NCBI GenBank assembly: GCA_032718475.1
Contig: JAUCBJ010009046.1
Span: forward strand, 31,896-95,895
DNA length: 64,000 nt
From: Nemertoderma westbladi
Taxonomy: Eukaryota > Xenacoelomorpha > Nemertodermatida > Nemertodermatidae
Reading direction: 5' to 3'
Shown here: positions 32,461-41,657 of the stretch, in pieces
Position numbering within the stretch: position 1 is the stretch's first letter
Layout: every line of letters begins with the position of its first letter
The notes under the pieces: model-generated
Database searches by the model: none
The model's input: the letters and a program-made list of their open reading frames with translations, nothing else
Told to the model about the DNA's origin: nothing
Position numbers and translations under genes: made by a program

Positions 32461-32594
32461 AACATCTAGTACCATCCTCAGAGACATGTCAATGACAACA
32501 TTGACGGGATTGTTCTGGTCAACAACCGGTCTGATTCTGGGATTGTATCTCCCGCCCTGAAACAATTTCTCGTAGAGACGACCCAAATCTTTAT
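32461..32594 (-). CDS. nicotinic acetylcholine receptor subunit, N-terminal ligand-binding-domain exon
   Basis: An internal exon, 134 bp. The acceptor is TTTAATAG at 32595 and the donor is GATGTT|GTAAGT at 32461/32460. It begins with two bases of a split codon and then 44 codons. The peptide contains DLGRLYEKLF, then RYNPRIRPV, then VNVVIDMSLRMVLDV: the order of the receptor N-terminal helix (LYxxL), the YNxxxRPV turn and the first beta strands that lead directly into DEKNQ of the exon at 3044-3195. Phase 0 at the junction is correct. This places a satellite-filled intron of about 29.3 kb between them. The signal-peptide exon should lie at higher coordinates on the minus strand and was not found. 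The last 17 bases are the seed of the 29-kb satellite. Confidence 0.9.
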
Positions 32595-32633
32595 CTATTA
32601 AATATAATAATCAAGGCAGGGCTAGATTGTAAG

Positions 32634-35100
32634 ATTGGGCATAACTTTATACAGTATAGTGTAATCTTGGACTTACTGTACTGGGTATAACTTTATACAG
32701 TATAGTGTAATCTTGGACTTACTGTACTGGGCATAACTTTATACAGTATAGTGTAATCTTGGACTTACTGTACTGGGTATAACTTTATACAGTATAGTGT
32801 AATCTTGAACTTACTGTACTGGGCATAACTTTATACAGTATAGTGTAATCTTGAACTTACTGTACTGGGCATAACTTTATACAGTATAGTGTAATCTTGG
32901 ACTTACTGTACTGGGCATAACTTTATACAGTATAGTGTAATCTTGGACTTACTGTACTGGGCATAACTTTATACAGTATAGTGTAATCTTGGACTTACTG
33001 TACTGGGCATAACTTTATACAGTATAGTGTAATCTTGAACTTACTGTACTGGGCATAACTTTATACAGTATATTGTAATCTTGAACTTACTGTACTGTAC
33101 TGGGTATAACTTTATACAGTATAGTGTAATCTTGGACTTACTTTACTGGGCATAACTTTATACAGTATAGTGTAATCTTGAACTTACTGTACTGTACTGG
33201 GCATAACTTTATACAGTATAGTGTAATCTTGGACTTACTGTACTGGGCATAACTTTATACAGTATAGTGTAATCTTGAACTTACTGTACTGGGCATAACT
33301 TTATACAGTATAGTGTAATCTTGGACTTACTGTACTGGGCATAACTTTATACAGTATAGTGTAATCTTGGACTTACTGTACTGGGTATAACTTTATACAG
33401 TATAGTGTAATCTTGGACTTACTGTATTGGGCATAACTTTATACAGTATAGTGTAATCTTGGACTTACTGTACTGGGCATAACTTTATACAGTATAGTGT
33501 AATCTTGGACTTACTGTACTGGGCATAACTTTATACAGTATAGTGTAATCTTGGACTTACTTTACTGGGCATAACTTTATACAGTATAGTGTAATCTTGA
33601 ACTTACTGTACTGGGCATAACTTTATACAGTATAGTGTAATCTTGGACATACTGTATTGGGCATAACTTTATACAGTATAGTGTAATCTTGGACTTACTG
33701 TACTGGGCATAACTTTATACAGTATAGTGTAATCTTGGACTTACTGTACTGGGCATAACTTTATACAGTATAGTGTAATCTTGGACTTACTTTACTGGGC
33801 ATAACTTTATACAGTATAGTGTAATCTTGAACTTACTGTACTGGGCATAACTTTATACAGTATAGTGTAATCTTGAACTTACTGTACTGTACTGGGCATA
33901 ACTTTATACAGTATAGTGTAATCTTGGACTTACTGTACTGGGCATAACTTTATACAGTATAGTGTAATCTTGGACTTACTGTACTGGGCATAACTTTATA
34001 CAGTATTGTGTAATCTTGGACTTACTGTACTGGGCATAACTTTATACAGTATAGTGTAATCTTGGACTTACTTTACTGGGCATAACTTTATACAGTAGTG
34101 TAATCTTGGACTTACTGTACTGGGCATAACTTTATACAGTAACAGTATAGTGTAATCTTGGACTTACTGTACTGGGCATAACTTTATACAGTATAGTGTA
34201 ATCTTGAACTTACTGTACTGGGCATAACTTTATACAGTATAGTGTAATCTTGAACTTACTGTACTGTACTGGGCATAACTTTATACAGTATAGTGTAATC
34301 TTGGACTTACTGTACTGGGCATATCTTTATACAGTATAGTGTAATCTTGGACTTACTGTACTGGGCATAACTTTATACAGTATAGTGTAATCTTGGACTT
34401 ACTGTACTGGGCATAACTTTATACAGTATAGTGTAATCTTGAACTTACTGTACTGGGCATAACTTTATACAGTATAGTGTAATCTTGAACTTACTGTACT
34501 GTACTGGGCATAACTTTATACAGTATAGTGTAATCTTGGACTTACTGTACTGGGCATAACTTTATACAGTATAGTGTAATCTTGGACTTACTGTACTGGG
34601 CATAAGTTTATACAGTATAGTGTAATCTTGGACTTACTGTACTGGGCATAACTTTATACAGTATAGTGTAATCTTGGACTTACTGTACTGGGCATAACTT
34701 TATACAGTATAGTGTAATCTTGAACTTACTGTACTGGGCATAACTTTATACAGTATAGTGTAATCTTGGACTTACTTTACTGGGCATAACTTTATACAGT
34801 ATAGTGTAATCTTGAACTTACTGTACTGGGCATAACTTTATACAGTATAGTGTAATCTTGAACTTACTGTACTGTACTGGGCATAACTTTATACAGTATA
34901 GTGTAATCTTGGACTTACTGTACTGGACATAACTTTATACAGTATAGTGTAATCTTGGACTTACTGTACTGGGCATAACTTTATACAGTATAGTGTAATC
35001 TTGGACTTACTTTACTGGGCATAACTTTATACAGTATAATGCAATCTTGAACTTACTGTACTGGGTATAACTTTATACATTATAGTGTAATATTGGACTT
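32634..35100 (-). repeat. 46-bp tandem array with a donor-like GTAAGT in most units
   Basis: About 53 copies of a 46-bp unit (plus strand gggcataactttatacagta, then tagtgtaatc and a variable ttggac/ttgaac, then ttactgtact). Some units gain gtact (51 bp). On the minus strand, the sense strand of the receptor gene, nearly every unit contains ACA|GTAAGT. The array sits in the intron just upstream of the exon at 32461-32594, ending about 40 bp from its acceptor. The high-coordinate end (near 35100) decays (CTTATAAGTCC) and no exon adjoins it, so a junction origin is not shown here. Confidence 0.93.
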
Positions 35101-35601
35101 ATAAGATTACGTTGTGGAACAAATTTAATTTCGACGGTACAGTGTAGTTACGATTATATATCAGAGACAATAATAAGTGTTACGTAAAGCTGCTATACTC
35201 TGCCTTTGAAAAAGTAATTTATTCTAAAAACTCAAAAGATTTAGGTGTATTATTAAATAATGGAATCATTCACAAGATGAATGAATTAGCTTCACTTGTT
35301 ATGATAACATCTGATATTCAGGGATATATACTTGCTTTCTACTAATTAATCTCATTCTCCAAGATGCGTATTGCACTGCAAGAAATGACAAAATACTGTA
35401 ATAATTTATGCTGTCCCATACAAAGGAACCCCAACTCGTTCTAAGCCATCGATGCATAGATATAAGCGCTATAAAACACTTAATAAAGATAAATTCAAAA
35501 AAAGAAAAAATCTTCATATATAAAATTCCAATAAAAGGTCGACCGAGAAGTGAAATCCTGGTAATCTTCACATGTTGGGCGGGTTATTACCAGCTATTAA
35601 G
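35101..35601. other. AT-rich sequence without a recognised gene
   Basis: Probably intron or flank upstream of the receptor exons. A 90-aa minus frame (35299-35571) has no recognisable motif. I searched the minus strand for a signal-peptide exon that could precede the receptor exon at 32461 and found none that convinces. Confidence 0.45.
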
Positions 35602-35875
35602 AGCTATCCAATTTTTGCAAAGGCTATCCAACAGTTACCCTATTTTTGCACAGGCTATCCAACAGTTACCCTATTTTTGCACAGGCTATCCAACAGTTAC
35701 CCTATTTTTGCACAGGCTATCCAACAGTTACCCTATTTTTGCACAGGCTATCCAACAGTTACCCTATTTTTGCACAGGCTATCCAACAGTTACCCTATTT
35801 TTGCACAGGCTATCCAACAGTTACCCTATTTTTGCACAGGCTATCCAACAGTTACCCTATTTTTGCACAGGATAC
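35602..35875 (+). repeat. 31-bp array, left arm of a foldback
   Basis: About nine copies of a 31-bp unit (plus strand ctatccaacagttaccctat then ttttgcacagg). It is the same family, in opposite orientation, as the arrays at 36879, 40679 and 45758. The copies are homogeneous and carry ttaccc where the other blocks mostly have ttatcc, so this block has been homogenised separately. Open frames here (up to 162 aa) are products of the repeat. Confidence 0.93.
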
Positions 35876-36056
35876 AGTTATCGAAAATCTATTTAACTGT
35901 ATTGGATTTAATTTTTAGATTTATTAAGGTGTAAGGGCAGGAGATGTCCTTGAAATAATTTTATAGTTGTACCTGTACCACGTACTGATATCAGGATAGG
36001 CAACCTTTGTTATAATATTGTCTCTTTGGGGTGACCGATTATACCGGTAGACCTAC
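35876..36056. repeat. inverted-repeat arm, left
   Basis: About 180 bp adjoining the left 31-bp array match, in reverse complement and with substitutions and small indels, the segment 36679-36880 adjoining the right 31-bp array. Shared landmarks are tttatagttgtacc, ggtacc/tgtacc followed by actgatatc, ctttgttata, attgtct and tgaccgattataccgg. Confidence 0.8.
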
Positions 36057-36678
36057 CGCACACCTGACGAGGAGCGGTAACAGTCATAAGTGGTTAAGTT
36101 TCCGATGAACTAGTAGAACTGACTAAACACATGCAGCATGCTCAACACAGCCACAGGCGCAGGTAGGTTAACACACTTACAATTCGGAATTCAAAATTAT
36201 AATTACAAGCCTAATCGGAAACAAAATAGACTTGACTTTCCGGGTCTTAAAATTTTTCATGTATCTCGCGTTTGTTTAACGACCTTACAAACACACTCGG
36301 GTAGGCTTGCAGTGTATGTGATCAAACTCTTAATTACCTACGTATGTGAGTATAGAGTCGTAATTACCTACGAACCTACGGTTAAGTTGACTTAACCACC
36401 CCCCCCCCCCCCCTCCCTTTCGCCTAAATATTAGTTTAGATCTGATTTGTAAGTAAATTTGCTTGTTACATATTTTTTGTCTTTGTTTGTGCTATTGTTA
36501 TTATGTATATTATATTATATTTTTTGTACTGATTTACTGTATGCATATCGAGATACAGTAGATTATCGATTGGTCAGCCGGACATACAGACATATTATTA
36601 TTTGGTGTATTTCTGTGTTGTTTTTTAATTTAAGTGACTTGTTTCCTGTACCATTTAAATGTCAATAAAATACTATTA
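36057..36678. other. central part of the foldback, no gene recognised
   Basis: About 620 bp between the inverted arms. It holds a C-rich tract (36398-36412) and short frames (85 and 69 aa) without recognisable motifs. No transposase is visible, so if this is a transposon it is non-autonomous. Confidence 0.5.
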
Positions 36679-36880
36679 GTAGGCCTCCGGTATAATCGGT
36701 CAGCCCTTAAAGACAATACTATAACAAAGGATGCATAATATCCTGAATCCAGATATCAGTATGTGGTACCGGTACAACTATAAATTTATTCCAAGGAGGC
36801 CTGCTGCCCTTATTAAATGTAAAAATACAATCCCAGACAGCCTTGAGACCATTTTTGACCTTTTTCAATCCATTTTAGGT
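36679..36880. repeat. inverted-repeat arm, right
   Basis: The reverse-complement partner of 35876-36056. It lies between the centre and the right 31-bp array. Confidence 0.8.
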
Positions 36881-37866
36881 AACTGTTGGATAGCTGTGTA
36901 AAAATAGGATAACTGTTGGATAGCCTGTGCAAAAATAGGATAACTGTTGGATAGCTGTGCCAAAATAGGATAACTGTTGGATAGCCTGTGCAAAAATAGG
37001 ATAACTGTTGGATAGCTGTGCAAAAATTGGATAACTGTTGGATAGCCTGTGCAAAAATTGGATAACTGTTAGATAGCCTGTGCAAAAATTGGATAACTGT
37101 TGGATAGCCTGTGCAAAAATTGGATAACTGTTGGATAGCCTGTGCAAAAATAGGATAACTGTTGGATAGCTGTGCAAAAATTGGATAACTGTTGGATAGC
37201 CTATGCAAAAATTGGATAACTGTTGGATAGCCTGTGCAAAAATAGGATAACTGTTGGATAGCTGTGCAAAAATTGGATAACTGTTGGATAGCCTGTGCAA
37301 AAATAGGATAACTGTTGGATAGCCTGTGCAAAAATTGGATAACTGTTGGATAGCCTGTGCAAAAATTGGATAACTGTTGGATAGCCTGTGCAAAAATTGG
37401 ATAACTGTTGGATAGCCTGTGCAAAAATTGGATAACTGTTGGATAGCCTGTGCAAAAATTGGATAACTGTTGGATAGCCTGTGCAAAAATAGGATAACTG
37501 TTGGATAGCTGTGCAAAAATTGGATAACTGTTGGATAGCCTGTGCAAAAATTGGATAACTGTTGGATAGCCTGTGCAAAAATTAGATAACTGTTGGATAG
37601 CCTGTGCAAATATAGGATAACTGTTAGCTGTGCCAAAATTGGATAACTGTTTGATAGCCTGTGCAAAAATAGGATAACTGTTGGATTGCCTGTGCAAAAA
37701 TTGGATAACTGTTGGATAGCCTGTGCAAAAATTGGATAACTGTTGGATAGCCTGTGCAAAAATTGGATAACTGTTGGATAGCCTGTGCAAAAATAGGATA
37801 ACTGGTGGATAGCTGTGCAAAAATTGGATAACTGTTGGATAGCCTGTGCAAAAATTGGATAACTGC
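36879..37866 (-). repeat. 31-bp array, right arm of a foldback
   Basis: About 32 copies (plus strand cctgtgcaaaaattggataa then ctgttggatag). Units alternate ttgg/tagg, and some lack the cc of cctgtg (29 bp). A diagnostic run of rare variants (attagataac, gcaaatatagg, gttagctgtgcc, ggattgcctg) at about 37575-37700 recurs at about 41128-41250. Long minus frames (335, 294 aa) come from the repeat and are not accepted as genes. Confidence 0.95.
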
Positions 37867-38334
37867 TGGACGGTCAGGGCCCTAAACCGATTAGGTTCTC
37901 TGTTCGCAGAACACCGAACACTATTCCGGCCACGGAACTAGTCCAGCAGAATGCCTTTATAGAATCCTGGAATTTGTGGGACGAGAGGATCTCAGCAACT
38001 AAGCGAAAACGAACAATAGGATGTTCCTAGACCCCCCCCCCCCCAAAATTTATCCAGAAGACTTTTCGCCATACATAATGTGTTAAAAAGGTCTACGGTT
38101 CTCCAGCTAGGGCCAATTTGAGTCAAAAAGTCCGCTTCCCTAGCAACCACGTTGCTATGGAGATAAGTCCAGAACCGCTAATGCTACGGACTTGGGACCG
38201 GCGCCAATCGATAGGCAGCATATGGGTTTACCTTCAAGAGATTTTTTTTGGAGCGATCAGATCATAATCTTGACCATGATCAGCAAAGATCAGTTTTGAT
38301 CAGCAATCGGACACTCAAGGCTTGCTCTAATCGA
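37867..38334. other. unique sequence, no gene recognised
   Basis: Holds a poly-C tract near 38032-38044 and an imperfect palindrome around 38141-38162 (ctagcaac, 3 bases, gttgctatgg). It begins to show the GATC-rich composition of the next block near 38265-38300. No coding region was recognised. Confidence 0.4.
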
Positions 38335-39560
38335 AAAACTTAACATTACAAAAAGATTCAGCGACCCCACATTAGTCATGATTCCCGTTAAAAGATTTAA
38401 AAAAAAGTGAATTCTTCCCGGTCAAAACGCAAGATCATGATCGCGCAAAGATCGGACTTCGTAAAATCGTAACTAAGCATTTTGGATATAAACAATTACT
38501 GTAGGAAACGTTCAGAACACCGCCCTGAGTCGATTAAAAAAAAATTGGCCCGATCGGACAACCGGTTCTCGAGATCTGATACCTGATCATTAAAGATGAT
38601 ATTTTTCGGTTTTTTCAAATTTTCTCGAAAACTTTGTTTGAGACCCCCGATTTTTTTTTTACGAATCGACTTCTATGATGAAGGGGCAACTTTTGAGCAT
38701 TTCGAAATTTTCAAAAAGCGATTTGATCAGGCCGCGATCAGAAAAGATCGTGTTTTCGGTTTTATTTTGAATACCAAGTCCTGGGAGTTCACCGTTTGGA
38801 AAAACTTAACATCACAAAAAGATTCCTCGCCCTCGAATTATGGGGGGTAGCCAAAATTTGGGCATAAAAAAGTTCAAGTCTAGTGGGTCAAAACTCAAGA
38901 TCATGATCGCGAAAAGATCAGTATATTTAAAATCGAATCTAAGCATTTTTCTAATAAACATTCATTGTAAGAAATGTGCAATGGTCTATTCTGAGTTGAT
39001 TAAAAAAAAAATTGGCTCGATCGGGCAACCAGTTCTCGAGATCAGCTTCCTGATCATAAAAGATCGTGTTTTTCAGTTTTTCCCGATTTTCTCTAAAACT
39101 TTGTTTGAGACCCCCGATTTTTTTTTCACTAATCGACTTCTATTATGAAGGGGCAACTTTTGAGCATTTCAAAATTTTCAAAAAGCGATTTGATCACGCC
39201 ATGATCAGGAAAGATCATGTTTTCGGTTTTATTTCGAAGACCAAGTCCTGTAAGTTCACCGTTTGAAAAAACTTAACATTACAAAAAGATTCCTCACCCT
39301 CGAATTAGGGGGGGTAGCCAAAATTTGACCATAAAAAGTTCAATTCTAGGGGGTCAAAAGATCATGATCGCGAAATGATCAGTTTTTTCGAAATTACTTC
39401 TGAGCATTTTGGGGCAAAACTTTCAAACTAAAAAACATTCACTGGAGTGTTCTAAGTAGATTAAAAAAAAATTCGACTCAATAGGCCTACCGGTACCGGA
39501 GATATTGTCGTCCAAAGTCTGCTTCCGGTAATTCGAAAATATTTCGAAAACCCTTGATCG
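38335..39560. repeat. GATC-rich tandem duplication, period about 467 bp, about 2.6 copies
   Basis: The same order of landmarks recurs: aacattacaaaaagattc, gatcatgatcgcg, taagcatttt, ttaaaaaaaaattggc, ttctcgagatc, ttgtttgagacccccga (38634 and 39101, period 467), gaaggggcaacttttgagca, aaaaagcgatttgatca. A third, more diverged partial copy runs from about 39340 to 39560. A similar frame is open in copies 1 and 2 (38596-38850, 84 aa; 39066-39266, 66 aa; both with GATFEHF and FKKRFD), but no family is recognised and a short duplicated frame is expected by descent. The GATC content (gatcatgatcgcg, tgatcagg) is striking. Confidence 0.85.
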
Positions 39561-40678
39561 AATTTTTTCCTTGAAAATATGTGAATGTACAATTAGTGGA
39601 CCCGCATCTAACGATATATCACAATCCATATTTCGGATGATAGGTACCGGTGAAATCAGACTTTACCAAAAAAATTCAAATTTTAGCTACTCATGTCTGA
39701 CTATCTCGAAAACTATAATAGGTATGGAAATACTTTCACTGCAAGAAATGTTCGCCTATCCAATGCGCTTCTAACTCTGTGCTCGGATTTTGCATAGTGT
39801 CAAAACCTACAACTTAACCCCCCCAGCGGAGGGAACTGAGTGACCGGAGCGCCAGTACTATCTTTCATTATTATGAAGTAATAAGGGCGGTGGGTGGGGT
39901 AGGTGGTGAACACTATTTATAGGGTGGAGGGAGGGTCTAGTATATTACTTTAGGATATTTGATTTCTTTGCAATATAGTTTAGCTGCCTCAGTCTTATTT
40001 GTAATATGTTATACATTACACCAAATTATATCAAGTTTTAACATACTACATTGTCTACCTGTAGGAGAAATATACAATGTAGGGCTCATAATATATTTAT
40101 AAATAGATTTAGTATATTTACATTGTATAACAGAGTTAATTGATACTATTACGGTATTATACTAAAGACGCCGCTTTGATATATCTGATCAAATGGCAAT
40201 TTCTTGTATATTATCTATTTCACTATCTTGGGTATATCATTCAATTTCTAAAACTATAATAATAAACATTTACTTCACTTCTTGTTTACTCGCATGGATA
40301 TATTGATATAAAACACTTCAGTATAATATCTTATAGGGCCAAACGCAGATTAATCGGAATAATATGTTTAATTATTGTTACAATTGGCACATTGAAGTAA
40401 GTAGTACATGAGTTTGATAAAATAATTATGAATCTGTATCTTATTCTACTTTGTCTATATGATTATGTTATATAATAATGTTACTTTATCACTTTGGTTT
40501 AAACCGATCTCCTTTACTATTACTTACTACTTATACTACTACTACTACTACTACTACTATTACTACTACTGCTACTGACTACTACAGAGTTATATATTAT
40601 AAGAGGATGGGGTTCGTGATTATTAGTTATTATACAAGTGCCCCTCGGCTATAGAGATTCCACCCTCGGTTGCTTACT
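39561..40678. other. AT-rich unique sequence, no gene recognised
   Basis: No convincing coding region or RNA gene. It contains the TAC microsatellite listed separately. Confidence 0.5.
40522..40585. repeat. (TAC)n microsatellite
   Basis: A run of tac/act trinucleotides with a few interruptions (tta, tgc, tga). Confidence 0.9.
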
Positions 40679-41368
40679 GGATAGCCTGTGCAAAAATTGG
40701 ATAACTGTTGGATAGCCTGTGCAAAAATTGGATAACTGTTGGATAGCCTGTGCAAAAATAGGATAACTGTTGGATAGCCTGTGCAAAAATTGGATAACTG
40801 TTGGATAGCTGTGCAAAAATAGGATAACTGTTGGATAGCCTGTGCAAAAATTGGATAACTGTTGGATAGCCTGTGCAAAAATTGGATAACTGTTGGATAG
40901 CCTGTGCAAAAATAGGATAACTGTTGGATAGCCTGTGCAAAAATAGGATAACTGGTGGATAGCCTGTGCAAAAATAGGATAACTGGTGGTTGGATAGACT
41001 GTGCAAATTGGATAACTGTTGGATAGCCTGTGCAAAAATAGGATAACTGGTGGATAGCCTGTGCAAAAATAGGATAACTGGTGGTTGGATAGACTGCACA
41101 AATTGGATAACTGTTGGATAGCCTGTGCAAAAATTAGATAACTGTTGGATAGCCTGTGCAAATATAGGATAACTGTTAGCTGTGCCAAAATTGGATAACT
41201 GTTAGATAGCCTGTGCAAAAATAGGATAACTGTTGGATTGCCTGTGCAAAAATTGGATAACTGTTGGATAGCCTGTGCAAAAATTGGACAACTGTTGTAT
41301 AGCCTGTGCAAAAATTGGATAACTGTTGGATAGCCTGTGCAAAAATTGGATAACTGTTGGATAGCCTG
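40679..41368 (-). repeat. 31-bp array, part left of the retrotransposon insertion
   Basis: About 22 units of the cctgtgcaaaaattgg family. It contains the segment with ggtggttggatagactg variants (about 40938-41115) that recurs at about 46080-46250, and the rare-variant run shared with 37575-37700. It continues at 45758 after the inserted element, so this was one array before insertion. Confidence 0.94.
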
Positions 41369-41543
41369 TATAAGATATAAATGTGTCAGTTATTCAAAAT
41401 GTATTAATCCTATAATCATCTAGCACTGTCAGACTACAAACCGCACAATACTGCAATGACCAGAATACCAACCACCACCACAGTTACACTCAGCAGTCAG
41501 CAGCCTATAATAATCCATCCATCTATCTCACACATATCTTATA
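41369..41543 (-). repeat. 3' LTR of the retrotransposon
   Basis: 175 bp, no visible difference from 45583-45757. Preceded on the minus strand by the polypurine tract. The short length is unusual for Ty3/Gypsy elements. Confidence 0.93.
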
Positions 41544-41553
41544 TTCCCCCCAG
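41544..41553 (-). other. polypurine tract for plus-strand priming
   Basis: On the minus strand CTGGGGGGAA abuts the first base of the 3' LTR, the position where second-strand synthesis starts in LTR elements. A second copy of the same tract with its surroundings lies at 41584-41593, 40 bp upstream, possibly a secondary priming site. Confidence 0.75.
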
Positions 41554-41657
41554 TTTGTAAAATAAACTATCTGTGTTCTCATATTCCCCCCAGTTTATAG
41601 TAAACGTATATTTAACACCATGTTCAAGTAAATAGCTCCAATCGATATTTAGCTAAT

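Larger units (their letters stand above)
3286..32477 (-). repeat. 29-kb intronic satellite of 38/40-bp units derived from an exon/intron junction
   Basis: Roughly 750 head-to-tail units, interrupted only by an assembly gap. On the minus strand a unit is 17 bases equal to the end of the receptor exon at 32461-32594 (ending GATGTT) followed by 21 or 23 bases starting GTAAGTGATTGTAT and ending GACTTAC. The exon-proximal unit at 32438-32477 is continuous with the real exon. Variation is almost limited to two switches: plus or minus TA (catacaat 38 bp, catatacaat 40 bp) and A/T in gtaAgtc or gtaTgtc. Rarer local variants are gtcacacaat (14021-15230, 19981-20840), catacacaat (4229, 4498, 13431, 19507), gtcgtcatac (6398, 26968, 27678, 28078, 28158) and gtatttcatac (31889-32203, near the exon end). 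It fills nearly the whole intron between the exons at 32461 and 3195. A 38+40 dimer is 78 bp, which creates the short repetitive open frames; these are not genes. Confidence 0.97.

Noticed and set aside
3286-32477. CRISPR array
   Set aside because: Repeats are directly adjacent with no unique spacers, there are no cas genes, and the context is eukaryotic.
35299-35571. Possible signal-peptide exon of the receptor (hydrophobic minus frame)
   Set aside because: The hydrophobic stretch is internal, no donor of suitable phase follows it, and it does not adjoin the 46-bp array.
36813-37820. 335-aa and 294-aa minus frames (LSNSYPIFAQ repeats)
   Set aside because: Products of the 31-bp repeat; three units (93 bp) keep the frame, and equivalent frames appear in every block of the family.
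38141-38162. RFX X-box-like palindrome
   Set aside because: The half-sites are everted and imperfect relative to the X-box consensus, and there is no nearby gene start to support it.
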